A stretch of 64,000 bases of DNA, from NCBI GenBank assembly GCA_004292755.1, contig RDXE01000040.1:61721-125720 (forward strand), read 5' to 3'. This document shows positions 27,106-37,350 of this stretch, piece by piece. The DNA comes from Alphaproteobacteria bacterium. GTDB lineage: Bacteria > Pseudomonadota > Alphaproteobacteria > Elsterales > Elsteraceae. Made by a program: the position numbers and the translations under genes. Position 1 is the first letter of the stretch. Each line of letters begins with the position of its first letter. The notes under the pieces were generated by a model. That model was not told the DNA's origin, did no database searches, and was given only the letters and a program-made list of their open reading frames with translations.

Positions 27106-27851
27106 GGCGCCGCTACAGACACCTGGACGGAGGCACCGCCAACCTCCGCCAGCACCTCATCGCCCGGCACCAGCCACTGGGTCTTGACCAAACTGCCCAA
27201 CAGGACCAACGCACCGGCCTGCAGCGGCGTGTGCCCGGCCAGCCAGACCAAGGCGGCCAACGGGTCGCCCAGGATATCCCGCCCGGCGCCGGTTGCATCG
27301 GGATGACCCGTATGGCACAGGCGCCCTGGCAGATCGGCCAGGGAACCAGCGTCAAGGGCTGGTCCCAGCACCACGGCACGGTGGAAAAAGTCATCCGCCA
27401 CCATGGTGGGAAGGTCGAGGGTCGGCCAGTCGATGTAGCGGTCTTCCACCACCTCGATGGCGGGGTGGACGCTAGCAATCGCCGCTGCCGCCGTTGCAGC
27501 ACTCACCACCCCCGTCAACGACGCGCCAAGCCGCACCGCAATCTCGCACTCCACTCCCAACCGGCGATGGCGACTGGGGTCGAGGCGGAGATGGTGGAGA
27601 TGAACATCCTCCACCCGGATGCCGCCAGCGCAGGGGTGGGAGATGCCAAGGTAGCGCTGCATCACAGCAGTCGTGCAGCCGATCTTCCAGCCCGCGTAGG
27701 GCCCGCGGCGCTGGCGCACTGCTGCCTGGACGGCGTAGCCCGCCGCGAGATCAGGCGGGCGCATCTCGTCCGGCAATCGGTCGATTGGTGTGGTACTCTC
27801 GCGCAGGGCGATCAGCACGGTGGCGGCGGCGTCGATGGCAGAAGCGTCCAT
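27102..27851 (-). CDS. 2-keto-4-pentenoate hydratase-family (MhpD-like) protein
   Basis: 249-residue member of the fumarylacetoacetate hydrolase superfamily branch that contains hydratases and decarboxylases of meta-cleavage pathways. Visible signatures are AGWKIGCTTAVMQRYLGI, LGVECEIAVRLG with metal-binding acidic residues, HPAIEVVEDRYIDW, MVADDFFHRAVVLG and the closing GDEVLAEVGGASVQVSV. No other aromatic-degradation gene is nearby, so the physiological substrate is open; a generic 2-oxo-acid hydratase is the best description. Confidence 0.82.
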   Translation of the reverse strand: MDASAIDAAATVLIALRESTTPIDRLPDEMRPPDLAAGYAVQAAVRQRRGPYAGWKIGCTTAVMQRYLGISHPCAGGIRVEDVHLHHLRLDPSRHRRLGVECEIAVRLGASLTGVVSAATAAAAIASVHPAIEVVEDRYIDWPTLDLPTMVADDFFHRAVVLGPALDAGSLADLPGRLCHTGHPDATGAGRDILGDPLAALVWLAGHTPLQAGALVLLGSLVKTQWLVPGDEVLAEVGGASVQVSVAAP

Positions 27852-27916
27852 GGCGCCAACCTAGCGAACCGCCGCAAGAGCCGATAGGGTCTGCGCCCCC
27901 AATCTGAGGAGCCGTC

Positions 27917-28381
27917 ATGAGCACGTTGCGTGCCGCCTTCACCGAGACCATGAAAACCGCGATGCGCGAGAAGGATCCGGCGACCCTGTCCGCCATCCGC
28001 ATGGTGCAAGCCGCCGTGAAACAGAAGGACATCGACGTCGCCCGCCCGCGCGGTGACCAGGCGATCAGCGATGCCGAAATCCTGTCGCTGCTGATGGGGA
28101 TGGTGAAGCAGCGGCGGGAATCCATCACCCTGTACGAACAGGGCGGACGGGCCGACCTGGCGGCACAGGAAGCCGCCGAGATCGACTTGATTGAGCGTTT
28201 CCTGCCCGCCCCGATGGACGACGCGGCCGTGGCGGCTGCAATTCAAGGGATCATCTCTGAAACCGGTGCCAGCAGCGTCAAGGACATGGGCAAGGTGATG
28301 ACCGCGCTGAAGGAGCGCTATGCCGGTCAGATGGATTTCTCCAAAGCCAATGGCTTGGTGAAAACCGCCCTGCAAGGCTAG
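27917..28381 (+). CDS. GatB/YqeY domain protein
   Basis: 154-residue YqeY-type helical protein related to the tail domain of GatB amidotransferases. LRAAFTETMKTAMREKDPATLSAIRMVQAA opens the family, SLLMGMVKQRRESITLYEQGGRADL follows, and SSVKDMGKVMTALKERYAGQMDFSKA closes it. In bacteria YqeY is thought to bind tRNA or influence tRNA-dependent amidation, but its role is unsettled. It sits directly upstream of dnaG (4 bases apart), a conserved alphaproteobacterial order, so it is part of the macromolecular-synthesis operon. Confidence 0.93.
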   Translation: MSTLRAAFTETMKTAMREKDPATLSAIRMVQAAVKQKDIDVARPRGDQAISDAEILSLLMGMVKQRRESITLYEQGGRADLAAQEAAEIDLIERFLPAPMDDAAVAAAIQGIISETGASSVKDMGKVMTALKERYAGQMDFSKANGLVKTALQG

Positions 28382-28385
28382 CCCA

Positions 28386-30257
28386 ATGGCCTTTCCGCCC
28401 GCCTTTCTGGAGGAGCTGCGCCGCCGCGTGCCGGTCAGCCGTCTGGTGGCGACGCGGGTGAAGTTGACCAAAAAGGGGCGGGAATTCTCTGGGCTGTGCC
28501 CGTTTCACTCAGAGAAATCCCCCTCCTTCTTCGTCAACGACGACAAAAATCTGTTCAAATGCTTTGGCTGCGGCAAATCGGGCGACCAAATCACCTTCGC
28601 GATGGAGGCACAGGGCCTCACGTTTCCCGAGGCCGTGGCAGAAATCGCCAGCATCGCCGGGTTGGAGGTGCCGCACGACCGCCCACCCGACCCCGTGGCG
28701 ACCAAGCGCCGCAAAGGAGCGGAGGCGGCGCTGGAGGCGACCTGCCTGTTTTTTGAAGCGCAGTTGGCAGCCACCGCCGGGGCGGATGCCCGGGGCTACC
28801 TGTCGCGCCGGGGCCTGACGGCGGAGGATGTGGGCCGCTTTCGGCTGGGCTGGGCGCCCGACAGCCGGTCGGCCTTGAAAGCCCACCTTGCCAAGCAGGA
28901 TATTCCTGAGGATGCGAGCCTGGAAGCCGGTGTGCTGAAGCGCGGCGAGGATGGCGCCGTGTTCGATTTCTTCCGCGGTCGGGTGATCTTCCCGATCTTT
29001 GACCGGCGCGGTCGCCCGGTCGCCTTTGGCGGGCGCGTGCTGGGCGATGGTCAGCCGAAGTATCTGAACTCCGCCGATGGTCCGCTGTTTCACAAAGGCC
29101 AAACCCTCTACGCGCTGCACATCGCCCGTGAGGCAGCGGCCCGCAAGCAGCCCGTGATCGTGGCCGAGGGCTATATGGATGTGATCGCCCTGCACAAGGC
29201 GGGCTTCACGGGGGCAGTCGCCCCCCTCGGCACCGCATTGACCGACGATCAGTTGGAGGAGCTGTGGCGCCTGACTGCCGAGCCGGTCCTGTGTCTGGAT
29301 GGTGACGCAGCCGGGCAGCGCGCAGCCGCAAAAGCCGCGGAGCGCGCGCTGCCAAAGGTTGGCCCTGGACGCTCCTTGCGGTTTCTCGTCCTGCCAGGCG
29401 GCCAGGACCCAGACGAGGTGTTGCGCAGCGGCGGCGCGCGGGCCTTCACCGAGCTGATGGGCTCAGCCGTCCCACTGGTTGATCACCTCTGGCGGGCAGA
29501 GACGACAAGCCATCGCATTGACACGCCAGAGGCGCGCGCCGCCTTACAGGCGCGCCTGCGGGACTTGGCGCGCAGCATCGCCGATCCCGCCACCCGCGAG
29601 CTCTATGAGGCCGAGTTCCGCACGCGCCTCGCCACTCTGCTGGGCGACGCCGCCCCTCGCGCGCGCGGGCGCTTCGGCGAGCGTCCCCCTGCGCCCCGTC
29701 AAGGCCAATGGGTGCGCGAGCGTCCAGACCTGCGGGAGGTGATGCGCCGTCGGGCCGCCTTGACCGAGGGGGCGTGGCGCAAAGTCGGCCTGCCAACAGC
29801 TCGCTCCAGCATCGATGATCGTGTCCTGCTGCTCCTGCTCTGCCGGTTTCCAGCCTTGATTGACTTGCGGCGGGAGGAGCTGGCGCTGATCAGCTTTGCC
29901 GACCCAACCCTCGATCAGGTGCGCGACGCGCTGGTGGGGCTGGAGGTTGAGCCGGACACAGCCCCCGAGGCTCTGGTCGAGCGCTTGGCCGACCTCGGTG
30001 TCTCGGCCGACTGCGTCACCCAATGGCGGATCACCCCCGCGTTCCGCGCCAGCTTTGACACGCTGGATGAGGCGCGCGCCCTGGAACGCGTCGACCACAT
30101 GCTGGCGGCGATGACCCTGGCGCACCTGCGCGCTGACATGGATGAGGCCCGCGCGCTGTTTGAGGCCACGGAGGATCAGTCCGCCTGGAATCGCTTTCTT
30201 GAGTTGCAAGCACTGCATGCCGCTGGAGTGGATGTTGGTGATCCCCACGATCCCTAA
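28386..30257 (+). CDS. dnaG: DNA primase
   Basis: 623-residue primase that makes RNA primers at the replication fork. The N-terminal CHC2 zinc ribbon has C38, H41, C59 and C62. The TOPRIM catalytic core includes VIVAEGYMDVIALHKAGF, GTALTDDQLEELWR and CLDGDAAGQRAAAKA, whose Glu and Asp residues bind Mg2+. The C-terminal about 170 residues are the DnaB-interacting helical domain. Length is normal. It lies between yqeY and rpoD. Confidence 0.97.
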   Translation: MAFPPAFLEELRRRVPVSRLVATRVKLTKKGREFSGLCPFHSEKSPSFFVNDDKNLFKCFGCGKSGDQITFAMEAQGLTFPEAVAEIASIAGLEVPHDRPPDPVATKRRKGAEAALEATCLFFEAQLAATAGADARGYLSRRGLTAEDVGRFRLGWAPDSRSALKAHLAKQDIPEDASLEAGVLKRGEDGAVFDFFRGRVIFPIFDRRGRPVAFGGRVLGDGQPKYLNSADGPLFHKGQTLYALHIAREAAARKQPVIVAEGYMDVIALHKAGFTGAVAPLGTALTDDQLEELWRLTAEPVLCLDGDAAGQRAAAKAAERALPKVGPGRSLRFLVLPGGQDPDEVLRSGGARAFTELMGSAVPLVDHLWRAETTSHRIDTPEARAALQARLRDLARSIADPATRELYEAEFRTRLATLLGDAAPRARGRFGERPPAPRQGQWVRERPDLREVMRRRAALTEGAWRKVGLPTARSSIDDRVLLLLLCRFPALIDLRREELALISFADPTLDQVRDALVGLEVEPDTAPEALVERLADLGVSADCVTQWRITPAFRASFDTLDEARALERVDHMLAAMTLAHLRADMDEARALFEATEDQSAWNRFLELQALHAAGVDVGDPHDP

Positions 30258-30616
30258 GCTACCGATTCGCCCGAAATCCTTGATCATCGCCTGGATTCGG
30301 ACGCCATGCCCCCTGCAGTCCGCCAAGATTCGCAGGCTATGAAGAGAGGGCTTGCCTTTGGCGGATCACGCAACCATTCTCCCGGCCCCACCCGGACTTG
30401 ACACCGTCTTGTCTGGCGCCACCTGTTGAGCGGACAGCAGGAGCGCCGTGCGAGCGTTGCCATTGCCAGAGCTTCCGCTCCGGCCCTGACATCCGGGATA
30501 TCCTTGTTGGCGATCTTCGCTGGCAAGGTGTGGGACCCGTCGCAATTGCGGCGGTGTCGGCCAACCTTGGTCGACATTGCCGCCCGGAATCTCCTGCCCA
30601 GAGAGGGTGAGACCGC
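30258..30616. other. Intergenic region upstream of rpoD
   Basis: 359 bases without a convincing gene; short open frames here overlap both neighbours and lack family sequence. A TTGACA at 30398-30403 would be a good -35 element, but no recognisable -10 box lies 16-18 bases downstream. The region probably carries rpoD promoters that I cannot place. Confidence 0.4.
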
Positions 30617-32539
<1,923 letters not shown>

Positions 32540-32554
32540 GCTTGCGACCTTGCC

Positions 32555-32579
32555 CAGCGTGCCCGCTTTGGGCACGCTG
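32555..32579 (+). terminator. Hairpin terminator candidate after rpoD
   Basis: A perfect 10-base stem, CAGCGTGCCC and GGGCACGCTG, around the loop GCTTT, starting 16 bases after the rpoD stop. No T tract follows, so intrinsic termination would be atypical; the position argues for a transcript end. Confidence 0.55.
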
Positions 32580-32724
32580 TGGCCAGGAGCGGCGACCTTG
32601 TGACGCTGATCCCTGCGCTTTGTGGTGCTTGCGTGGTTAACAGACGGCGGATTCACTCAACGCCGACGCCGCGCGGTGGGACAACGGGGGGCACCCGCGC
32701 GGTTCGCTTGTGAGGAGCTTTAGG

Positions 32725-33438
32725 ATGAGCGCGCCGATCACCTTCGCCACCAACCCCGATGCTGCCTATGCCCAGTTCCTGGAGGACGGCTTCTTCATCG
32801 AGCCGGATGTGCTAACGGCGGCCGAGTGTGATCAAATCATCGCCGCGGCGGAGCGCCTGCCCACTGCGCGCGACGGCACCTACACACCGATGATGAACGT
32901 CCACAAGTTGGACGAAACCTTCGTCGATATCATGTCGCACCCAACCATCGTGGGCATCATGCGGCGACTGGTCAACGGCACGCCATGCGGCCTGCACACT
33001 CAGATGTTCTTCACGCCACCGCAGCGTGCGGGGTTAGGGGTGCACCAGGACAACTACTTCGTGGAAGCCAAGGCTGACGCCTTTGCGTCAGCCTGGGTGC
33101 CGTTGGTGGATGTCACTACGGAGAACGGGGGTTTGTACGCTTATCCGGCCTCCCACAAGGATGGGCCGCTGCCGGTTGCCGTCGCCGACACCACCGGCGA
33201 TAAGCGCCAAACCATTTACGAGGAGACTGTGGTCCCCGCCCATTGGGAGAAGCGGGACATCAGCATCAAGCGCGGCTCGGTCTTGTTTCTCCATGGCTAT
33301 AATGTCCATGGCAGCTATCAAAATACCTCCCAAAACAAGCGCTACGTCATCCTGAACACCTACATTCGCGAGGGCGAAGCGTTTAGACCGGGCAGCACAG
33401 CCAAACGGGAGCAGTTCCCGTTGAAGTTGGCTTCGTAG
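32725..33438 (+). CDS. Phytanoyl-CoA dioxygenase (PhyH) family protein
   Basis: 237-residue Fe(II)/2-oxoglutarate-dependent oxygenase. After an N-terminal helix region (AYAQFLEDGFFIEPDVLTAAECDQ), the iron-binding HxD is in GLGVHQDNYFVEA and the distal His in GYNVHGSYQNTS; an Arg in NKRYVILNTYI could bind 2-oxoglutarate. GAGGAG at 32712-32717 supports ATG 32725. Members hydroxylate many small molecules, so the substrate is unknown. It opens the modification region: 90 bases later a SAM methyltransferase begins on the same strand. Confidence 0.87.
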   Translation: MSAPITFATNPDAAYAQFLEDGFFIEPDVLTAAECDQIIAAAERLPTARDGTYTPMMNVHKLDETFVDIMSHPTIVGIMRRLVNGTPCGLHTQMFFTPPQRAGLGVHQDNYFVEAKADAFASAWVPLVDVTTENGGLYAYPASHKDGPLPVAVADTTGDKRQTIYEETVVPAHWEKRDISIKRGSVLFLHGYNVHGSYQNTSQNKRYVILNTYIREGEAFRPGSTAKREQFPLKLAS

Positions 33439-33528
33439 TGGCTTGACTCCGACGCCTGAAGACGTCGGGGTGGAGCCCGCGGCAGCCATCCACCGCTGCA
33501 TCCACGTCTCGTTGAGGAACCAGGGCGC

Positions 33529-34467
33529 GTGATTCGTGTTACCCCCCACACCCTGGGCACCCTGACCGGTGTTGAGGTCAAGGCGGATCAGCAGGCCATC
33601 CTGTTTGCTGACCTGCCGTCAATGACGGCTGAGCCACTGTCCGACGCCGAAACGACACGCCACCTGGCGGAGATTGACGACATCATCCGCACCAAGCGCT
33701 TCCGGGTGATTGGGGCGGGTGATGACCGCTCGGTGTGGGATCGTGGGTGGGGTGAAGTGGCTGACGCTACCCGCCAAACCGACCACGTCACCATTGAAAC
33801 CTTAAAGCCACAGTATTTCCACAATGAAGTTCCGCTGCGCTTTGACGGTCGCTATGTCCGACCAACAAGTGACTATTTTGAGTACTATGCTGGTATTGCC
33901 ATCCGCCGACAGGCGATGCTCACCTATTTGAATGGCTGCTCCAGTCTGCTCGAACTGGGGTGCGGCACGGGTCTTAATCTGCTATTGGCCGCTGAGTTGT
34001 TTGGCGGTGCGCGCTTGGCTGGAACCGATTGGGCACGGCCCACTCTTGACCTGCTGGGGCATCTGGGCCGCAGCCTTGGTCGTGGGATCGATGGTCGGTT
34101 GCTGGACTTTTTTGCCGACGATGGCTGGGCCAGTCTGCCGATCACCCCTGAAACCGACATCTTGACCTGTCACGCGCTAGAGCAGGTAGGAGATCGCGTC
34201 GGCCCCGTGCTGGACCGGTTGATTGCCAGTGCTCCCCGCCGCTGCTTGCACCTGGAACCCGTGCTGGAATTTTATGACCAGACGGCCCCACTGGACGCCA
34301 TCGCTGCGCGCTATCACCAGACCCGAGGCTATCTCGCTGCGTTCTGGCCGCACCTGCAAGCCGCTGAAGCTGCAGGGCGGATTCGCATTCTCGCGGCCAA
34401 GCGCGTGAAGCTGGGGAATCTGTATCACGAAGCCTACTCAACAGTGGTATGGGAACCCGCGCGGTGA
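33529..34467 (+). CDS. Class I SAM-dependent methyltransferase
   Basis: 312-residue protein with a GTG start. The SAM-binding motif LLELGCGTGLNLLLAAELFGG lies near residue 140, preceded by a distinctive N-terminal region (TIETLKPQYFHNEVPLRFDG, PTSDYFEYYAGIAIRRQAM). The end (RIRILAAKRVKLGNLYHEAYS) resembles methyltransferases of polysaccharide clusters. Substrate unknown. Its end overlaps the Nudix gene by 19 bases, showing that they are translated together. Confidence 0.8.
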   Translation: MIRVTPHTLGTLTGVEVKADQQAILFADLPSMTAEPLSDAETTRHLAEIDDIIRTKRFRVIGAGDDRSVWDRGWGEVADATRQTDHVTIETLKPQYFHNEVPLRFDGRYVRPTSDYFEYYAGIAIRRQAMLTYLNGCSSLLELGCGTGLNLLLAAELFGGARLAGTDWARPTLDLLGHLGRSLGRGIDGRLLDFFADDGWASLPITPETDILTCHALEQVGDRVGPVLDRLIASAPRRCLHLEPVLEFYDQTAPLDAIAARYHQTRGYLAAFWPHLQAAEAAGRIRILAAKRVKLGNLYHEAYSTVVWEPAR

Positions 34468-35060
34468 GTGGGGATCCAACGGAACCCTGGACCGTTCTGG
34501 CGGAGGAGACCCTTCTCGTCCGCCCCCGGTTGACCGTCAGCCGTCAAACGGTGCGCCTACCTGATGGGCGGGTGATCGACGACTACGATCAGATTACCAT
34601 GGGCCGCGCTGCGGTGATCGCAGCCAGCCGCCCTGATGGGCATGTCTTGCTTCTGCGCACCTACAAGCATGGTGCTGGTCGCAGCGGCCTCGGCTTTCCC
34701 GGTGGTGGTGTGGAGCCGGGGGAAAGCGATGAGGCCGCAGCGATGCGGGAACTGCGGGAGGAGACCGGCCTCGCCTCTGATCACTGGCAAGCACTGGGCA
34801 GTTACCGCGTCCACTCCAACCAGGGCTGCGGCACGGTCTCATTCTTCGCCGCGTTCCACTGCCACACAGTGGCGACACCCACAGCCGATGACCTGGAAGC
34901 CCACGAGGTCTTGTTCCTGTCGCGCGATGAGATTGTGGCTGCTGTCTCAGAGGGCGCTTTTCTCTCGCTCGGCCATGTTGCCCTTGCGACGCTGTGGCTC
35001 ACGCTGGCCCGTGATCCTTCAACTGAGCCCCCTCCCGCTGATCGGGTGCCCGCATGTTGA
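34449..35060 (+). CDS. Nudix hydrolase
   Basis: 203-residue hydrolase of nucleoside diphosphates linked to another group. The Nudix box runs GGGVEPGESDEAAAMRELRE followed by ETGL, matching G-x5-E-x7-REUxEExGU. The N-terminal beta strands (LTVSRQTVRLPDGRVIDDYD) resemble ADP-ribose pyrophosphatases. It overlaps the methyltransferase upstream by 19 bases and the FkbM gene downstream by 7 bases. In this setting a nucleotide-sugar substrate is conceivable, but the sequence does not decide it. Confidence 0.88.
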   Translation: MGTRAVSGDPTEPWTVLAEETLLVRPRLTVSRQTVRLPDGRVIDDYDQITMGRAAVIAASRPDGHVLLLRTYKHGAGRSGLGFPGGGVEPGESDEAAAMRELREETGLASDHWQALGSYRVHSNQGCGTVSFFAAFHCHTVATPTADDLEAHEVLFLSRDEIVAAVSEGAFLSLGHVALATLWLTLARDPSTEPPPADRVPAC

Positions 35061-36076
35061 CCCCTCCCGACTTGGCGGCGCTGCCGTCGTTCCAAACCAC
35101 TCGTCTGGCTGAGCGCCTTCGCCGCGAACCGCTGCGGTTGATCGACATTGGTGCGCGCGATGGGGTGAGTGATTTGTTTCTGGCTCTCGGTAAGCTGGCA
35201 CGGGTGCTGGCGTTTGAGCCTGATGAAGAGGGGTTTGCCGCCCTGAGCGAAGATCGCGCGCTGAGGGAGCGTCTGGCAGAAGTGCTGTTGCGGCGGGAGG
35301 CGCTGGGCGACGGCACGCGCCGCCCGTTCCATCTGATGAGCAAGGCAACCAACCATTCCCTGCTGCCAACCAATCCAACGCTGGTTGACCGCTATCGGAT
35401 GGAGTTGTTTCGCCCTGCGGGTGCCATTGAAATGGACACCAGTCGGTTGGACGACATCGTCGGTCCAACGGGCGGTGCGCCGGGGTTTGGGGAGATCATC
35501 AAGATCGACACCCAAGCCAGTGAACACCTGATCTTGAGCCATGCGCCGCAGATGCTGGCTGACACCACCATCGCCGTGATTGCTGAGGTGTGGTTTTGCG
35601 AGATTTATCAAGGCGCACCCAGCTTTGCCGATCTATGCCAGCTGTTGCAGCCAGCTGGCTTGGCGTTCTACGGCTTCACCAGCTTCTTTTTGCGGTCCGG
35701 CAAGCGGGTCGACAAACGCACGAGTTTGGGGCGGGAGCGGGCGCTCTATGCCGATGCGCTGTTCGTGCGCGACCCGCTGGATCAAAGCACACCAGTCGCC
35801 CCGCAACGTCACTGGGATGTGCTGTTTGTCGCCGCGGTGCTGACCGGCTACTTCGACCTGGCCCTCGAAATTGCCCCGCGGGTCGGCGATGCTGACGATC
35901 TCGCAGCCTTGAGCACTGTGGTGCACACCGCCGCCGCCGCTCCTGCCGCTGATCTTGTGGCCGAGGCGCAAGCGGCTTTTGCCGCGGCTGCAGCCGATCC
36001 TGCCAATGCGATGGTCGCCCTTGGTCGGTTTGTCGACCGTTGGCGCTCCACCTTTGATTATGGGGATGTCCGCTAG
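35054..36076 (+). CDS. FkbM-family methyltransferase, first of two paralogues
   Basis: 340-residue SAM-dependent methyltransferase of the FkbM family, typical of sugar and polyketide O-methylation. SAM-binding motif LIDIGARDGVSDLFLALGKL, then LAFEPDEEGFAAL, a TNHSLLPTN segment and IIKIDTQASEHLIL, where most relatives read K-x-D-V-E/Q-G-x-E. After the catalytic domain comes an about 110-residue helical, Ala-rich C-terminal extension. The paralogue at 36105-37190 on the opposite strand shares the same order, including FYGF and KR(T)...GRER segments. The two genes converge with 28 bases between stops. Confidence 0.87.
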   Translation: MLTPPDLAALPSFQTTRLAERLRREPLRLIDIGARDGVSDLFLALGKLARVLAFEPDEEGFAALSEDRALRERLAEVLLRREALGDGTRRPFHLMSKATNHSLLPTNPTLVDRYRMELFRPAGAIEMDTSRLDDIVGPTGGAPGFGEIIKIDTQASEHLILSHAPQMLADTTIAVIAEVWFCEIYQGAPSFADLCQLLQPAGLAFYGFTSFFLRSGKRVDKRTSLGRERALYADALFVRDPLDQSTPVAPQRHWDVLFVAAVLTGYFDLALEIAPRVGDADDLAALSTVVHTAAAAPAADLVAEAQAAFAAAAADPANAMVALGRFVDRWRSTFDYGDVR

Positions 36077-36104
36077 GGGCGCTTTGACTGCCAAAAGCAG
36101 TCGA

Positions 36105-37190
36105 TCAGCCTTCGTCGGTGGGGAGAGACAACACCGTGCCATTGGGCCGCTGGATTGCCCGGCGGGGCAATAGCGCGTCACTGACATCCGCCAGCGAGCG
36201 TCTTGCGTCGACAAATCGTCCGAGATGAAGGCGTGCAGCCTCGGGCTCCGCCTGAATCTGTGCCAACAGCGCCTGGACCTCGGTGATGGCATCGCCCACG
36301 CCGCGGCGAGACCAGCGTACGGCCGCACTCACCAGGCGTTGTGCCTCCTCATCAGAGACTGGGGCGTGGCTTGCAACTTCGATGGCGAAATCGACAAAGC
36401 CCAGCAGCAGGCTGGTCACATACAGCACCTGCCAGTGGCGTAAGGCTATGGATGGGTCGTCGGACTCGCGCGGGTCCTTAAAAAACACAGCATCGCCAAA
36501 GCACAACCGCTCCCGCCCTTCGGTAGTCCGCTTATCAAGATACTTCTGCGACCAACCCTGGAGGGACAGAAAGCCGTAGAAGGTGAACCCGCGCGAGCGC
36601 AGGAACTGTTCAAGTTCCGAAAACTTCGGCTGGTCTTGATAGATATCCAGAAAGCAAACTTCCGCGATCACAGTGACGGCGCGCTCCGCCAAGGTTCGCG
36701 GGGCAGCAGACAGCAATCCAAGCTCCGCACCCTGGACATCCAGCTTCAGCAGCTCCCCCCAAAACGGTTCAGCCTCGCGATGCCCGAACAGCACCGTGTC
36801 CAGCGTGTTCAGGGTAACGCTGACCGATCCAACGTCCGCCAGCGAGCCCACGGCATAGCGCGTCCGAAAGCGCGGCGCGGCTGGCAAAAGAGAATGGTTC
36901 ATCCCACTGGCAAACAAATGGAGCGTTCCGATGCCGTCACGGTCGCCAAGAGCCACCGGCTCAACGTCCGCGCGCTGCCATCCCGCCATCAGGGACTGGC
37001 GCACGGCGGGCACTGCTTCGGCATCTGGTTCAAACGCTAGAACTGCCGCCAGCGGTGCAATCGCATCGACATGGGACTGCACACCACCGCGCGCACCGAC
37101 ATCAACGAAACCCAGCGGACACGCCGCCAAAGCCTGCGCAACGTCACTGGCGGCGAAGCAGGGATCGTCAGTCAACAGACGGCGACTCAT
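36105..37190 (-). CDS. FkbM-family methyltransferase, second paralogue
   Basis: 361-residue FkbM-type methyltransferase. SAM motif FVDVGARGGVQSHVDAIAPL, LAFEPDAEAVPAVRQ, MNHSLLPAAPR, LLKLDVQGAELGLL, then FYGFLSLQGWSQKYLDKRTT and an about 110-residue C-terminal extension similar in type to the neighbour's. ATG 37190 is favoured by a GGGAGGG site 9 bases upstream; longer starts run into the divergent promoter region. Because it has the canonical D-V-Q-G-x-E segment it is more likely than its paralogue to be catalytically standard. It is divergent from the E1 alpha gene. Confidence 0.87.
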   Translation of the reverse strand: MSRRLLTDDPCFAASDVAQALAACPLGFVDVGARGGVQSHVDAIAPLAAVLAFEPDAEAVPAVRQSLMAGWQRADVEPVALGDRDGIGTLHLFASGMNHSLLPAAPRFRTRYAVGSLADVGSVSVTLNTLDTVLFGHREAEPFWGELLKLDVQGAELGLLSAAPRTLAERAVTVIAEVCFLDIYQDQPKFSELEQFLRSRGFTFYGFLSLQGWSQKYLDKRTTEGRERLCFGDAVFFKDPRESDDPSIALRHWQVLYVTSLLLGFVDFAIEVASHAPVSDEEAQRLVSAAVRWSRRGVGDAITEVQALLAQIQAEPEAARLHLGRFVDARRSLADVSDALLPRRAIQRPNGTVLSLPTDEG

Positions 37191-37350
37191 GGAAGCACCC
37201 TCCCAAACCAGACCGACGATGGCCCCGACCCCCTTAGGTATACTTAAACCAGATTCATCATAAAGCGGAAAGAACTGTTGAAAACAAAGAATTTTTCGTG
37301 TATCTCCACCCTTGCAGCGATGGCAGGACAACGCCGAGGATCCCAGTCAG
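37191..37350. promoter_or_regulatory. Divergent A+T-richer promoter region, FkbM-2 / E1 alpha
   Basis: 160 bases between divergent genes, visibly richer in A+T than its surroundings. On the plus strand TTGAAA (37278-37283), a 17-base spacer and TATCTC (37301-37306) form a plausible sigma-70 promoter for the E1 alpha to epimerase run. A minus-strand promoter for the FkbM gene is expected but not clear. Confidence 0.4.

Noticed and set aside
30398..30426. TTGACA upstream of rpoD as a complete promoter
   Set aside because: No acceptable -10 hexamer at 16-18 bases; kept only as a note on the intergenic region.
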